NCBI GenBank assembly: GCA_021806005.1
Contig: JAJZDM010000018.1
Coordinates: 1 to 44,288 of the forward strand
DNA length: 44,288 nt
Direction: 5' to 3'
DNA from: Acidobacteriota bacterium
GTDB taxonomy: Bacteria; Acidobacteriota; Terriglobia; Terriglobales; Acidobacteriaceae
The notes under the pieces: model-generated
Told to the model about the DNA's origin: nothing
Databases searched by the model: none
Seen by the model: the letters and a program-made list of their open reading frames with translations, nothing else
Made by a program: the position numbers and the translations under genes
Shown here: piece by piece, positions 16,133 to 25,875 of the stretch
Numbering within the stretch: position 1 is the first letter of the stretch
How the letters are laid out: each line of letters begins with the position of its first letter

Positions 16133-17383
16133 ATGATTCGTAAAACCCGCCTGTTTACGCCTGGACCCACTCCCCTGCTTCCTGCTGCCCAGTTCGCCAT
16201 GGCGGCAGCCGATATTCATCACCGCACTGCGGAGTTCCGCACCCTTTACACGCGCGTGCTCGCCCAGCTCAAGGAGTTCGTTGGCACGACGAACGACGTG
16301 ATCCTGCTCTCGAGCTCGGGGACGGGAGCGATGGAGGCTTCGGTTTCCAACCTGACCTCGCCCGGGGATCGGGTCCTGGTGCTGACCGCCGGAAAGTTCG
16401 GCGAGCGCTGGACGGCCCTGGCGAAGGCCTTTGGCTGCCATGTGGACGTGGTGAGCGCCCCCTACGGAGAGACCTTCTCGCTGGAAGAGGTGAAGGCCTC
16501 ACTGCATCTGGAGACGCGCGCGGTGTTCATGCAGGCGACGGAGACCTCCACGGGGGTGCGGCATTGCGTACCCGCCATCGCCAAGCTATTGAAGGAGACG
16601 AACTCGGAGGCGCTGCTGGTGGTGGACGCGATCACCGGCCTGGGCACCACGCACCTGGATATGGATGGATGGGGTGTAGATGTGCTTGTAGGCGGCTCGC
16701 AGAAGGCGGTGATGATTCCACCCGGCCTGAGCTACCTGGCGATTAGCCAGCGCGCCTGGGACCGGATGGAGGCAACCTACAACCCGCGCTACTACTTTGA
16801 TCTGCGCAAGGAGCGCAAGAACGCCAAGGCGGGAGAGTCAGCCTACACCCCGGCGGTGGCGCTGATTGCGGCCCTGGGCGCGGCGTTTGACTGGATTGCG
16901 GCGCAGGGCGATGGAAGCCTGGCGGAGGGGCGCAGACGCCTGGTGGAGAACGCCGAGACGGTCGCCGCGATGACCCGGGCGGCAGTGACCGCGCTGGGCA
17001 TGAAGCTGTTTGCACCGGAGGTCTCCGGCGCTGCGGCCACGGCGGTGCTGGCGCCGGAGGGCGTGGACTCCGGGCTGTTTGTGAAGGAGTTGAAGGCGCG
17101 CTTTGCCGCGGTGATTACCAACGGCCAGGGGGAGATGAAGGGCCAGATCTTCCGCATCGCGCATCTGGGCTTCTTCGATTACATGGACACGATTGCGCTG
17201 GTTGGGGCGTTGGAGCAGGTGGTGGTGAAGTCCGTTCCGCAACTGGGAGCCAAGTTCGGCGACGGGCTGGTGGCTGCGCAGCGGGTCTACGCCGAGCGCA
17301 GCGCCACCGCGGCGGCGGAGAACAAGTGCCTGTGCGGCCGGGAGGGCAGCCACTGCTCGATGGCGCACGCCGGAGCGAAGTAG
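16133..17383 (+). CDS. Class V PLP aminotransferase (alanine/serine-glyoxylate type)
   Basis: 416 residues. The N-terminus (TPGPTPLLP) and HHRTAEFR are hallmarks of the serine-pyruvate/alanine-glyoxylate aminotransferase group. PLP-binding residues are visible: SSSGTGAMEAS (phosphate loop), Asp165 in VVDAITGLGT and the Schiff-base Lys191 in GGSQKAVM. The reaction moves the amino group between alanine or serine and glyoxylate or hydroxypyruvate; a phosphonate or cysteine substrate cannot be excluded. The last 20 residues add a Cys-rich tail (KCLCGREGSHCS) that the catalytic fold does not need. Promoter and start are close together (see the -10 element). A hairpin follows the stop. Confidence 0.9.
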   Translation: MIRKTRLFTPGPTPLLPAAQFAMAAADIHHRTAEFRTLYTRVLAQLKEFVGTTNDVILLSSSGTGAMEASVSNLTSPGDRVLVLTAGKFGERWTALAKAFGCHVDVVSAPYGETFSLEEVKASLHLETRAVFMQATETSTGVRHCVPAIAKLLKETNSEALLVVDAITGLGTTHLDMDGWGVDVLVGGSQKAVMIPPGLSYLAISQRAWDRMEATYNPRYYFDLRKERKNAKAGESAYTPAVALIAALGAAFDWIAAQGDGSLAEGRRRLVENAETVAAMTRAAVTALGMKLFAPEVSGAAATAVLAPEGVDSGLFVKELKARFAAVITNGQGEMKGQIFRIAHLGFFDYMDTIALVGALEQVVVKSVPQLGAKFGDGLVAAQRVYAERSATAAAENKCLCGREGSHCSMAHAGAK

Positions 17384-17388
17384 GCTAT

Positions 17389-17411
17389 CCTTTGCGCCTG
17401 GTGCGCAAGGG
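17389..17411 (+). terminator. Hairpin after the aminotransferase gene
   Basis: CCTTTGCGC (17389-17397) pairs with GCGCAAGGG (17403-17411), a 9-base stem with one G-T pair and a 5-base loop, starting 6 bases after the stop codon. Only a short TTCC follows, so intrinsic termination would be weak. Confidence 0.4.
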
Positions 17412-17702
17412 TTCCATGCTGCCCCATGCGTCCCGCGCTGTTTGCCGGGTCGCATGGGGCAGACCTTATAAGATCCCGAGCCGCGGCAGACGCCGGGGGG
17501 CGGATGGCTGAGGGGTTGGTTGAGGGTCAGGGTTTCCGGCGGGAGGTTTCGTTCCGCAGCCGGCGGTGCGGATTTGGCGTTTCGCGCGCCGGGCGGGATG
17601 CTTTGGCGAGTTTTTTCAGGGAGATCCGCGTCCTGGCGTGAGACGCGGGAGGGTGTACGGAGTCCACATCCGCGCCCGGTTCTCCACCGCTGTTGCGGCT
17701 CG
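17412..17702. other. Intergenic region upstream of dnaB, no gene seen
   Basis: About 290 GC-rich bases with short frames on both strands that show no family resemblance. Apart from the hairpin before it and the dnaB -10 element after it, I see no RNA gene, repeat or protein. Confidence 0.5.
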
Positions 17703-17716
17703 TACACTGGATTCGT
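17703..17716 (+). promoter_or_regulatory. Leaderless-type -10 element of dnaB
   Basis: TACACT (17703-17708) is followed by eight bases (GGATTCGT) and the ATG at 17717. There is no Shine-Dalgarno between them, so a transcript with a leader of zero to two bases is predicted. Confidence 0.5.
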
Positions 17717-19105
17717 ATGGCGTCTTTGAGCACGATCCCTTCCAGAAACGACGGTCTGCCCTCCTCGGTCCAGACCGAGGTTACGGTGCTGGGCGCGATG
17801 CTGCTGGATGCGGTGGCTATTACGGACGCGACCGCCAAGCTGCGCGCGGAGGACTTTGCGCTGGATTCGCACCAGCGCATCTACCGTGTGATGGTGGATC
17901 TGCTGGCCCAGGGCCACGCCGTGGATCTGATCACGGTGATGGATGCGCTGACCCGGCGCCGCGAGCTGGATGCGATTGGAGGAGCGGCCTATCTGGCCTT
18001 CCTTACGGAGGGCATTCCGCGCTCTCCCAACATCGAGTCTTATGTCCGCATCGTCAAGGACAAGAGCCTGCTTCGCCAGCTCCTGAGCATCTTCAATGAG
18101 GGCATGGCCGCAGCCTCCGACCAGAGCGAGGACGCCACCAAGGTACTGAATGATGTAGAGGTCCGGCTGGCCGAGGTCGCCGACTCCGCGATTCAGCGCG
18201 GCTTCTCGAACATTCCGGAGATTGTCGCCAACTCTTTTGGCAGCATCGACGCGCTGTACGAGCAGGGCCGGGAGGTGACGGGGCTGGCGACCCATTACAT
18301 CGAGTTCGACAAGATGACCAGCGGTCTGCAGAGATCCGAGCTGATCATCATTGCCGCCCGTCCGAGCATGGGCAAGACGGCGTGGGCGATCAACATCGCC
18401 CAGAACTGTGCGGTTCACGATGGCAAGGTGGTTGCGGTCTTCTCCCTGGAGATGAGCAAGGAGTCGCTGCTGCGCCGCATGCTGGCCAGCGAAGCGATGG
18501 TGGGCAGCCGAAAGCTCCAGACGGGCTTTATCCCCCGCGAGGACAAGGGGAAGCTGATCTCCGCGCTGGATCGCCTGATGAACTCCAAGATGTTTATTGA
18601 CGATACACCGGGCATTACCCTGGCCGAGATGCGGGCCAAGCTGCGACGGTTGCGGCAGCAGGAGGGGGCCATGGATCTGGTGGTGATCGATTATCTGCAA
18701 CTGATGACCGGTTCGACGACTGGTTCGCAGCGGCGATTTGAGAACCGGACGCAGGAGGTGAGCAGTATCTCCCGTGGTCTGAAGGCGCTGGCCAAGGAGC
18801 TTGGCGTACCGGTGATCGCGCTCTCGCAGCTCTCCCGCGGCAGTGAGCAGCGCACCGGGGACAAGAAGCCTCTGCTGAGCGATCTGCGGGAGTCGGGATC
18901 GATCGAGCAGGATGCGGATGTGGTGGCCTTTATCCATCGCGAGGAGTACTACGACCGCGAGAACGAGGATGTGAAGGGCAAGGCCGAGATCATCATCGCC
19001 AAGCAGCGCAACGGCCCCACGGGCTCCGTGCAACTGGCTTATTTATCAGACTTTACCCGCTTTGAAAACCTCGACACGACGCACGGCGGCGGCGACGCCT
19101 ATTAG
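17717..19105 (+). CDS. dnaB: Replicative DNA helicase DnaB
   Basis: 462 residues, the standard DnaB length. The N-terminal domain (about 15-125) starts SSVQTEVTVLGAMLLD and includes SHQRIYRVMVDL. A linker helix follows, then the RecA-like ATPase with Walker A ARPSMGKTAWA, Walker B VVIDYLQLM, FSLEMSKESLLRRML, and SQLSRGSEQRTGDKKPLLSDLR with the catalytic glutamine/arginine finger region; it closes with REEYYDRENE and AKQRNGPTG. It unwinds DNA at the fork as a hexamer. No intein is inserted. The start at 17717 agrees with the family and the -10 element; the frame is open to 17693 but that extension is not conserved. A strong terminator follows. Confidence 0.96.
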   Translation: MASLSTIPSRNDGLPSSVQTEVTVLGAMLLDAVAITDATAKLRAEDFALDSHQRIYRVMVDLLAQGHAVDLITVMDALTRRRELDAIGGAAYLAFLTEGIPRSPNIESYVRIVKDKSLLRQLLSIFNEGMAAASDQSEDATKVLNDVEVRLAEVADSAIQRGFSNIPEIVANSFGSIDALYEQGREVTGLATHYIEFDKMTSGLQRSELIIIAARPSMGKTAWAINIAQNCAVHDGKVVAVFSLEMSKESLLRRMLASEAMVGSRKLQTGFIPREDKGKLISALDRLMNSKMFIDDTPGITLAEMRAKLRRLRQQEGAMDLVVIDYLQLMTGSTTGSQRRFENRTQEVSSISRGLKALAKELGVPVIALSQLSRGSEQRTGDKKPLLSDLRESGSIEQDADVVAFIHREEYYDRENEDVKGKAEIIIAKQRNGPTGSVQLAYLSDFTRFENLDTTHGGGDAY

Positions 19106-19135
19106 GCCGCGCTGCCGGGGAGGCCGAAGGACGGA

Positions 19136-19160
19136 GATCGCTGCGCCGCAGCGATTTTTT
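19136..19160 (+). terminator. Rho-independent terminator after dnaB
   Basis: ATCGCTG and CAGCGAT form a 7-base perfect stem with loop CGCCG, followed directly by a run of T (19155-19160). It lies 32 bases after the dnaB stop. Confidence 0.85.
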
Positions 19161-19347
19161 CCATTAAGAAGGAAAGCGTGGAGACGGCCTGCGCGTGGCC
19201 GCGCTATCGTGGTTGAGTGCAGCCAGATGGGTCTCCGGGGACGTGGTGGGATGTGGCTCCGGGTTCTGTAGCGATGGCGGCGATGGGCAGCCTGGATTCA
19301 AGCAGGCAGATGTGCTGTTGCGTGCGACCCTGGGAGGGAGTCTTTCG

Positions 19348-20241
19348 ATGATGCAACTTTCCTGTGCCGATTTCACCTTTCCGCTTCTGGAGCGGGCCAA
19401 GGCGCTGAGTCTGATTCGTTCGCTCGAGTTTGACCATGTCGATGTAGGGCTGTTCGCGCGCAGCGAGCACTTCTCCCCGGCAGCTCTTGCCGCATCGCCG
19501 CGGTTCTATACCGCTGCAGTCCTTGCAGATCTCAAGGCCGCGGAGCTGACGGCCTCGGACGTCTTTCTGCAAATAGGCCTTGAACCGGAGCAGTGTGCGG
19601 CGAATGATCCGAGTCTGCTGCAGCGGGAGGAGAATCGCGAGGCGTTCGCGCGTGCGATCGAGTTCTGCGTCGCCCTGCAGTGCCGGCACCTTACCGGATT
19701 GCCGGGGGTCTTCCATGCAGGGGTTGCGCGGGAGCAGGACGTGGAAGTTGCCGCCCAGGAGGCGGCACGCCGGATGGCCGTTTGCGCCGATGCCGGACTG
19801 CAGTACGCCATTGAGCCGCACGTGGGATCGATCTGCCCGGATGTGGCAGGTACGGAACAGTTTCTGCGTCTTGTTCCCGGGCTCACGCTGACGCTGGACT
19901 ACGGTCATTTTGTGATGGCGGGCGAGAGTTCAGAGGCGGTGCATGCGCTGTTGAGCCATGCATCGCACGTGCATGTCCGAGGCGGAGCGATCGGCCAACT
20001 GCAGGCTTCGATGAAGGAGAACCAGATTGACTTCGCGGGCATGATGGAGGGGCTGCAGCGCCTTGGCTACTCCGGCTTCCTCGCCCATGAGTACGTCTGG
20101 ATCGACTGGAAAGGGTGTAACCGCAACGACAACGTCTCCGAGACGATTCTTTTGAGACGCGAGATAGAGGCCGCACTGGGCAAGGTTGAGCGGCCAGGCG
20201 GGACGGTTGCGGATCGGCGTCAGGGAGCAGTCCAGAGCTGA
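19348..20241 (+). CDS. Sugar phosphate isomerase/epimerase-like TIM barrel protein
   Basis: 297 residues of the xylose-isomerase-like TIM barrel superfamily (AP endonuclease 2 type). Metal-binding features include YAIEPHVGSI (Glu/His), LDYGHFVMAG (Asp and His), HVHVRGG and a late HEYVW glutamate, typical of divalent-metal sugar epimerases. The substrate is unknown. The ATG at 19348 is chosen because GGGAGGGAG lies 7 bases upstream and the barrel begins right after it; the open frame to 19195 is low-complexity. The next gene is an exported glycosidase-like protein on the same strand, suggesting a carbohydrate-use pair, although a separate promoter-like sequence lies between them. Confidence 0.82.
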   Translation: MMQLSCADFTFPLLERAKALSLIRSLEFDHVDVGLFARSEHFSPAALAASPRFYTAAVLADLKAAELTASDVFLQIGLEPEQCAANDPSLLQREENREAFARAIEFCVALQCRHLTGLPGVFHAGVAREQDVEVAAQEAARRMAVCADAGLQYAIEPHVGSICPDVAGTEQFLRLVPGLTLTLDYGHFVMAGESSEAVHALLSHASHVHVRGGAIGQLQASMKENQIDFAGMMEGLQRLGYSGFLAHEYVWIDWKGCNRNDNVSETILLRREIEAALGKVERPGGTVADRRQGAVQS

Positions 20242-20251
20242 GTCTGGCAGA

Positions 20252-20278
20252 TTGGTACGGACGATCTCTGCATAAGAT
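20252..20278 (+). promoter_or_regulatory. Possible promoter of the Tat glycosidase gene
   Basis: TTGGTA (20252-20257) and TAAGAT (20273-20278) are separated by 15 bases, a little short for a standard promoter. They lie 62 bases before the chosen ATG, which leaves a leader carrying the GGGGGGA Shine-Dalgarno. Confidence 0.35.
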
Positions 20279-20339
20279 GAAGGGAACGCCGGCGAATGCC
20301 GGCATGATGGCGGTGTCATTATCCGGGTGGGGGGAATCC

Positions 20340-22391
20340 ATGAAGCGCAGCAAAGGCGTAGGTTCTGAAAGAGGCGTGAGCAAGCGGAAAGATGGAGGAG
20401 AGCGGTCAATCAATCGGCGTTCTTTCCTGCAGCTTGCCGGGAGCAGTGCGGGCGCAGCGGCGCTGGCGATGGGCGCAAAGGCCTCATCTGCGTCCACCGG
20501 GGAGGAGGTGGGACAAGAGAAGCTGAAGGCGTCTGTCTTTCGTATCTGCATGGAGGCTGAGCGAGCCGAGGTGCCGACGCTTAGCTGGGATACCGAGGGC
20601 GGGGATCGGTTGCGCACCAACCTCCTGCGATCCGGCAGCCCGCTGTGCCTGCGTGTGGGGATGAACGGAGCGTGGCGCAACAGCGGAGAGCTCGCCGCCA
20701 CAGCGACCAATCTGGCGGATGGCGGGATAGCGTACGCGATCTCCGTTTCGCCGACGGTGACGCTGCATTGGGCGATCGAGCCCTCGGCGGAGCGGCTGGT
20801 CATGCATCTCTCCGCCAGCGGCGAAGATCGCAGGGTGCTGGACGGCGTGGAGCTTCATCTCCCGCTGGATCCAAAGGCGACACCCACGACCCTTCTGCCG
20901 GAGAGCTGGACGAACGACGGGAGGGCCAATCTTCCCGCGGTGCTTTCGGCTCCCGACTTTGGCCAGGTTCTGCTGGAGTGCTCCGCGGCTGATGGCCAGG
21001 CGCGTCTGGAGGGCGATCGTGAAAAGCATACCGTGGACATGATGCTGGAGCTGCCCGGCCTGAGCCAGGGAACAGCGATCACGCTGAGCTTCACGCCCTT
21101 GCAACTGGCCCCGCCGAAGGGATTGACCGATGTAGCGATGTGGCAGCAGGCGCGGCGCGGCTGGTTCAACACCTGGCAACCGAGTGCGCGATGGGGGGAG
21201 CAGGGTAAACCCTTCAGTGCTCCGGTGGGCATTCTCTCCAACAACGTCATCAGCGATCCGGTCAGCTTCGCTCTGCCCTTCTACGCCGATCAGGCGCTTT
21301 GGACTCCGGAGCTCACGAGCAGCATCTCCGTGATGGCGCAGGTACGGCGTTCGATCGACTGGTGGCTGGACGAGCGCACCGATGCCAGCGGTGAGGTGAC
21401 GGGATACTGGAACTACAGGAACTTTCTGGATGCGAATCCAGGAATCCTTATCTCCTCCTGGGACTACGTGGAGGCGACGGGAGATCTCAAGTGGCTGGGA
21501 GAGCGCATTGGGCAGCTTGAGCAGCTATCGAAGTTTCTGGAGGGCCGGGACATCGATGGCGATGGGATGGTGGAGGCGACGCAGAGCGGGGACTACAACA
21601 CGCTCCAGCAGCCGGGGCGCTCCAGTTGCTGGTGGGATGCGTTGAACACGGGATACAAGGATGGATATACCAACGCGTATATCTACCGCGCCTGGCGCTG
21701 CCTGGCCGATATGGAGCAGCGGCTGGGCCGCAGCACGCAGGCAATGCATTGCACAGGTCTGGCGGAGCGACTGAAGGCGGTGTACACCCGCACCCTTCTG
21801 AACCCTGCAACTGGATGGCTGGCGTGGTGGAAGAGCAAGGATGGAACCTTGCATGACTACGCGAGTCCGATCGTCAACGGCCTGGGCATCGCCTACGGTC
21901 TTGTTGAGCCCGGGCTGGGGCGCGAGATTCTGAAGAGACTTCGTATGAAGATGAGGCAGGTTGAGTTCTCCCGCTTCGACCTTGGGCTGCCGTGCACGCT
22001 CGAGCCCGTACCCCGCGCAGACTATCTGCAGCCGGATGGGCTGGGTGTACCCAGCCGGGCGGACGGAAGGGATACCTTCCAGACGTACATGAACGGTGGC
22101 ATCTCCGCGGGCCACACGCTGAACTTCATCATGGCTTATCACGTTGTTGGTCAGCCGGAAGAAGGAGATGCTCTGCTGCGGGCCATGCTCGGGCGTCAGG
22201 GCCGGATCGGATTTCAGAATGGCGTACAAAATCAAGCCGATCAGGGAATCGACTGGACCAACTGGACGGGCGCGGACAAGGGGTACGAGGGGTATCTTGC
22301 CGATGTCTTCCAGTTTCTGCAGGCCGTAGTGCTGCGGGAACCCGCTCTGCGTGAGCGAATCTACCGGCCGCTGCATCCGACCAAGGTGTGA
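20340..22391 (+). CDS. Tat-exported six-hairpin (alpha/alpha)6 glycosidase-like protein
   Basis: 683 residues. Residues 25-46 hold a textbook twin-arginine signal (NRRSFLQLAGSSAG). The N-terminal half is a beta-rich domain of about 230 residues. The C-terminal part (about 280-680) is helical with many Trp and acidic residues, for example DQALWTPEL, SIDWWLDERTD, GYWNYRNFLDANPG, DIDGDGMVEATQSGDYNTL and YTNAYIYRAWRCL. That pattern is typical of six-hairpin glycosidases (GH15/63/65/78-like clans). I cannot name the GH family or catalytic acids with confidence. The start at 20340 has GGGGGGA upstream; the frame extends to 20277. It probably acts on oligosaccharides outside the cytoplasm, alongside the preceding sugar isomerase. 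Confidence 0.8.
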   Translation: MKRSKGVGSERGVSKRKDGGERSINRRSFLQLAGSSAGAAALAMGAKASSASTGEEVGQEKLKASVFRICMEAERAEVPTLSWDTEGGDRLRTNLLRSGSPLCLRVGMNGAWRNSGELAATATNLADGGIAYAISVSPTVTLHWAIEPSAERLVMHLSASGEDRRVLDGVELHLPLDPKATPTTLLPESWTNDGRANLPAVLSAPDFGQVLLECSAADGQARLEGDREKHTVDMMLELPGLSQGTAITLSFTPLQLAPPKGLTDVAMWQQARRGWFNTWQPSARWGEQGKPFSAPVGILSNNVISDPVSFALPFYADQALWTPELTSSISVMAQVRRSIDWWLDERTDASGEVTGYWNYRNFLDANPGILISSWDYVEATGDLKWLGERIGQLEQLSKFLEGRDIDGDGMVEATQSGDYNTLQQPGRSSCWWDALNTGYKDGYTNAYIYRAWRCLADMEQRLGRSTQAMHCTGLAERLKAVYTRTLLNPATGWLAWWKSKDGTLHDYASPIVNGLGIAYGLVEPGLGREILKRLRMKMRQVEFSRFDLGLPCTLEPVPRADYLQPDGLGVPSRADGRDTFQTYMNGGISAGHTLNFIMAYHVVGQPEEGDALLRAMLGRQGRIGFQNGVQNQADQGIDWTNWTGADKGYEGYLADVFQFLQAVVLREPALRERIYRPLHPTKV

Positions 22392-23214
22392 AGCGTCCAG
22401 CGTACCCGGCTGAAGCGGAAGGGCGGGTCGCCGATATCTCAGCCGCCGCTTCCATTCGCCCTATCTCTTTCGAGAGTGGGCCGGAGAGCAGCGCGCTATG
22501 GTGCGGAGAGAGCCCGAGAATCGCCCCTGGTCGAGGCGTTTCATTCGTGCGGTGATCGTCCTTTCTTGATCCATTCGCCGTCTCCGGTCTGAATCTTTTG
22601 CGCCCTCCTGCCGATGGACAGAGTGCTCACAGCGGGATACCGAAGGAGTTCAGGCAGGAGGTCGAGAGTCAGCTTCGGCGGGAGCGTCCGTAGGGATGAA
22701 GGAGGCGAGATCCTGGCAGACCGACGCTGGACGGATCGTCTGGCCGGGGAGCGAATGTTCTGAAGGAGTTCCCTTTCTATTTGGAGGAGGTCTTTGGTTC
22801 CGATGAGGGGCCCGGGCTGCGGATTTGAAGGGACGACAGGACAGGCCAGGAATCGATGCGTAAGAATCTCCGCTGGTTTGAAGCGGCAGGCAGGGGTCTC
22901 TGTAGGGCGACGGCAGGATCTTGTTTGGAGGGATGACCGGAGTCTGCCGAGGCTGTGGATGAGGTTGGAGAAGGGGCTGCTGGGTGGGGCCCGGTTTGGG
23001 AACCAGGGACGAGGGAGCCAGGGAGTTGAGGGGCGCGGAGAGAGAGAAGATGGCGGGACCAACGACAGGTCCGGATGTCTGGGTGTCCGGGTGGAGGTCA
23101 GGTGGCAGCCGGGCACCGGCGGGCGTCGCGCCTGAGGGGCTCGGACAAGAAAGAGAGTTTGAAGCCGAAGACGGCAGGAAAGAGCGGCAACGCTGAAGTT
23201 CAGGAAGGAAGACC
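22392..23214. other. 820-base region without a recognisable gene
   Basis: Frames on both strands are low-complexity or Pro/Arg/Ser-rich and look like non-coding translations. The plus strand is strongly purine-rich from about 22650 to 23190, with many GGAGG-like runs. Near the left end GAAGCGG (22412-22418) can pair with CCGCTTC (22446-22452), a possible weak terminator of the glycosidase gene. Just before 23215, AGGAAGGA serves the MCP gene. I see no tRNA, CRISPR or mobile element. Confidence 0.5.
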
Positions 23215-25875
23215 ATGAAGCAATCGACCAGTAGCAGACAACGACGCGGTTCCAGTTTGTCATCGGGAGGAGCCGCTGTCCTTGATCGTCCGGATGCCCG
23301 TGTGGGTGCTGACCGCAAGCCCGCAGCCGGAGTGAGTTGGGATTGGAACGAGGAGCAGAGCCTTTGCCGCGAGCTGGGCATTGATGAGCAGAACACCCAA
23401 CTGCGCCGCGAGTACGTCCGTCTGGGCGAGTTCGAGCGAGAGTTGCTGGCAGAGATGGTGCCCTGGATCCAGGCCGAGGCTTCGGCGATCGCGGAGGAGT
23501 TCTACGACTGGCAGTTCGAGTTTGGACCGACGAGGGAGTTCTTCGAGAACTTTGCGAGAGAAAAGAAGATGCCGCTGGCGGTTCTGCGCAAACACCTGGA
23601 GGCGGCGCAGGCCGGTTACCTGACGGAGGTCTTCGCCGGCGCGGAGGTGAACTGGGATACGCGCTACCTGGAGAAGCGCCTGCATGTGGGGGTGACGCAC
23701 AACCGGATCAACCTGCCCTTCAAGTGGTACATCGGAGCCTATACGGAGTTTGACCGGCTGCTGTCGGCTCATCTGCGGCGGGAGATCGCCGACGAGGAGA
23801 GGGCGCGCCGGATTGAGGCTGCGGTACGGCAGGTCTTCAATCTGGACCTGCAGGCGATTGGGGACGCCTTTCTGGTGGACACGGTACGTTCTCTGCTGGA
23901 TGCCAGTGGTATGACGATGGATGAGATCATCCCTGAGGGCGACAAGGCCGAGCAGATGGGTAAGATCAAAACCGTCCTGCAAGGCCAGATTGATGGCTTT
24001 GTGAAGGCCATGAACCAGATGGCGGAGGAGCACAACCGTGGCGACATCGACGTCGTGCTTCCGACTGAGCGATTTCAAGGCGTGTACAAGACCATGGCAC
24101 AGGGCGTCAACGAGATGGTGGCCGGCCACATCACGGTGAAGAAGAAGGCGATGGCTTGCGTAGCCGAGTTCGGCAGGGGCAACTTTGAGGCCCCGCTGGA
24201 GAGGTTCCCCGGCAAGAAAGCCTTCATCAACGAAACCATTGAACGGGTCAGGGCGAACCTGAAAGATCTGGCCGGCGACATCGACGCGCTTACCAAAGCG
24301 GCAGTCGAGGGCAAGCTGAACACGCGCGCCGACGCGAGCAGGCATGAAGGAGACTTCGGCAAGATGGTGGAGGGGATGAATGCCACCGTGGACGCGCTGG
24401 TGCATCATTTGGATGTTGTGCCGCCGGCCTTCATCGTCGACACGGATTTCAAGATCCAGTACGCAAACCATGCAGTGCTGGAGCTGACCGGATTCTCCAA
24501 AGAGGCTATCCTGGGCACCAACTGCTACGACCACTTCAAGACGGCCGACTGCCGGACCGAGAGATGCGCCACCGGCCAGTGCATGCGGAGCGGACAGGTG
24601 GCCGTTGGCGAGACCGACGCTCATCCGCAGGGAAAACACCTGGACATCTCCTATACGGGCACGCCGCTCAAGGATAACGAGGGCCGGGTGATCGGAGGGC
24701 TGGAGTTCATCGCCGACCTCACCGCCATCAAGACGGCGGGACGGGTAGCCAAGAAGCAGGCCGACTTCCAGGAAGCAGAGGTGAACAAGCTGGTGGTGAG
24801 TCTGGGCAAGGTCGCCGAGGGAGATCTGGAGGTGAAGACGGCGGTTGCGGCCGCAGATGCCGATACCCAGGCGATTGCGGCGAACTTCCAGAAGCTCAAC
24901 GGGGCGCTGGAGCAGACGATCGCGGCGCTGCAGGGCCTGGTAGCTGATACTCGGAGACTGGCCCAGGATGCAGCGGCCGGCCACGTGGGCAAGCGAGCCG
25001 ACGCCAGCGCCCATCTGGGGGATTATCGCAAGATCGTCGAAGGGGTGAACCAGACCCTGGAGGCGATTGTGGAGCCGCTGAAGGTGACCTCGCAGAACGC
25101 CACAGCGCTGGCTTCCTCGAGTGAGGAGTTGACCGCGGTGAGCCAGCAGATGGCAGGGAACGCCGAAGAGACGGCAACCCAGGCCAATGTGGTCTCCGCA
25201 GCCTCTGAGCAGGTATCGAGAAGCGTGACCTCGGTTGCCTCGGCCACCGAGGAGATGCAGGCCTCGATCCGGGAGATTGCCAAGAGCGCCATTGAGTCAG
25301 CCAAAGTCGCCAAGAATGCGGTGAGCGTAACTCATTCGACCAACGAAACCATGGCCAAGCTGGGCGAGTCCAGCCGGGAGATCGGCAGCGTGATCAAGGT
25401 GATTACCTCGATTGCGCAGCAGACGAATCTGCTGGCTCTGAATGCGACGATCGAGGCGGCGCGCGCCGGTGAAGCGGGCAAGGGATTCGCCGTGGTGGCC
25501 AATGAGGTGAAGGAGCTGGCCAAGCAGACGGCCAAGGCGACCGAGGATATCGGCCAGAAGATCGAGGCGATTCAGGGCGATACCGCGGGAGCGGTGAAGG
25601 CGATCGAGGAGATTGGTGTGATCATCAACCAGATCAACGACTTCTCCAACAGCATCGCCTCCGCCGTGGAAGAGCAGACGGTGACTACCAATGAGATTGG
25701 CCGCAGCGTGACCGAAGCGGCCAAGGGAGTGGACGACATCGCCAAGAACATCGGCGGCGTGGCGTTGGCGGCCAAGGATACGACCCAGGGCGCGAACGAC
25801 ACCCAGAAGGCCTCGCAGGAGCTGAGCCGGATGGCTGCGCAACTGCAGCAGGTGATCTCGAAGTTCACCTTCTGA
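23215..25875 (+). CDS. Soluble globin-coupled chemoreceptor (HemAT-like) with a Cys-rich PAS domain
   Basis: 886 residues without a membrane segment, so cytoplasmic. Residues about 45-225 form a protoglobin/globin-coupled sensor domain; [19 protein letters not shown] gives proximal His162, as in HemAT aerotaxis sensors. Residues 235-395 are a HAMP-like helical array. Residues about 400-505 are a PAS domain with four cysteines (437, 446, 451, 456; CX8CX4CX4C). A second HAMP-like array (515-620) leads to the MCP signalling domain (about 625-886), with tip sequence [32 protein letters not shown]. It should sense O2, NO or CO by heme and steer CheA activity. It heads a cluster with cheB, cheR and cheX-like genes. 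The Shine-Dalgarno is AGGAAGGA. Confidence 0.9.
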   Translation: MKQSTSSRQRRGSSLSSGGAAVLDRPDARVGADRKPAAGVSWDWNEEQSLCRELGIDEQNTQLRREYVRLGEFERELLAEMVPWIQAEASAIAEEFYDWQFEFGPTREFFENFAREKKMPLAVLRKHLEAAQAGYLTEVFAGAEVNWDTRYLEKRLHVGVTHNRINLPFKWYIGAYTEFDRLLSAHLRREIADEERARRIEAAVRQVFNLDLQAIGDAFLVDTVRSLLDASGMTMDEIIPEGDKAEQMGKIKTVLQGQIDGFVKAMNQMAEEHNRGDIDVVLPTERFQGVYKTMAQGVNEMVAGHITVKKKAMACVAEFGRGNFEAPLERFPGKKAFINETIERVRANLKDLAGDIDALTKAAVEGKLNTRADASRHEGDFGKMVEGMNATVDALVHHLDVVPPAFIVDTDFKIQYANHAVLELTGFSKEAILGTNCYDHFKTADCRTERCATGQCMRSGQVAVGETDAHPQGKHLDISYTGTPLKDNEGRVIGGLEFIADLTAIKTAGRVAKKQADFQEAEVNKLVVSLGKVAEGDLEVKTAVAAADADTQAIAANFQKLNGALEQTIAALQGLVADTRRLAQDAAAGHVGKRADASAHLGDYRKIVEGVNQTLEAIVEPLKVTSQNATALASSSEELTAVSQQMAGNAEETATQANVVSAASEQVSRSVTSVASATEEMQASIREIAKSAIESAKVAKNAVSVTHSTNETMAKLGESSREIGSVIKVITSIAQQTNLLALNATIEAARAGEAGKGFAVVANEVKELAKQTAKATEDIGQKIEAIQGDTAGAVKAIEEIGVIINQINDFSNSIASAVEEQTVTTNEIGRSVTEAAKGVDDIAKNIGGVALAAKDTTQGANDTQKASQELSRMAAQLQQVISKFTF

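Noticed and set aside
16838-19033. 731-residue minus-strand open frame across the aminotransferase and dnaB genes
   Set aside because: It spans two confident plus-strand genes and an intergenic region, and its composition is that of a shadow frame.
22650-23396. Long minus-strand open frame of about 248 residues overlapping the start of the chemoreceptor gene
   Set aside because: It is Ser/Pro/Arg-rich with no domain, overlaps a certain gene antisense, and is explained by the purine bias of the plus strand.
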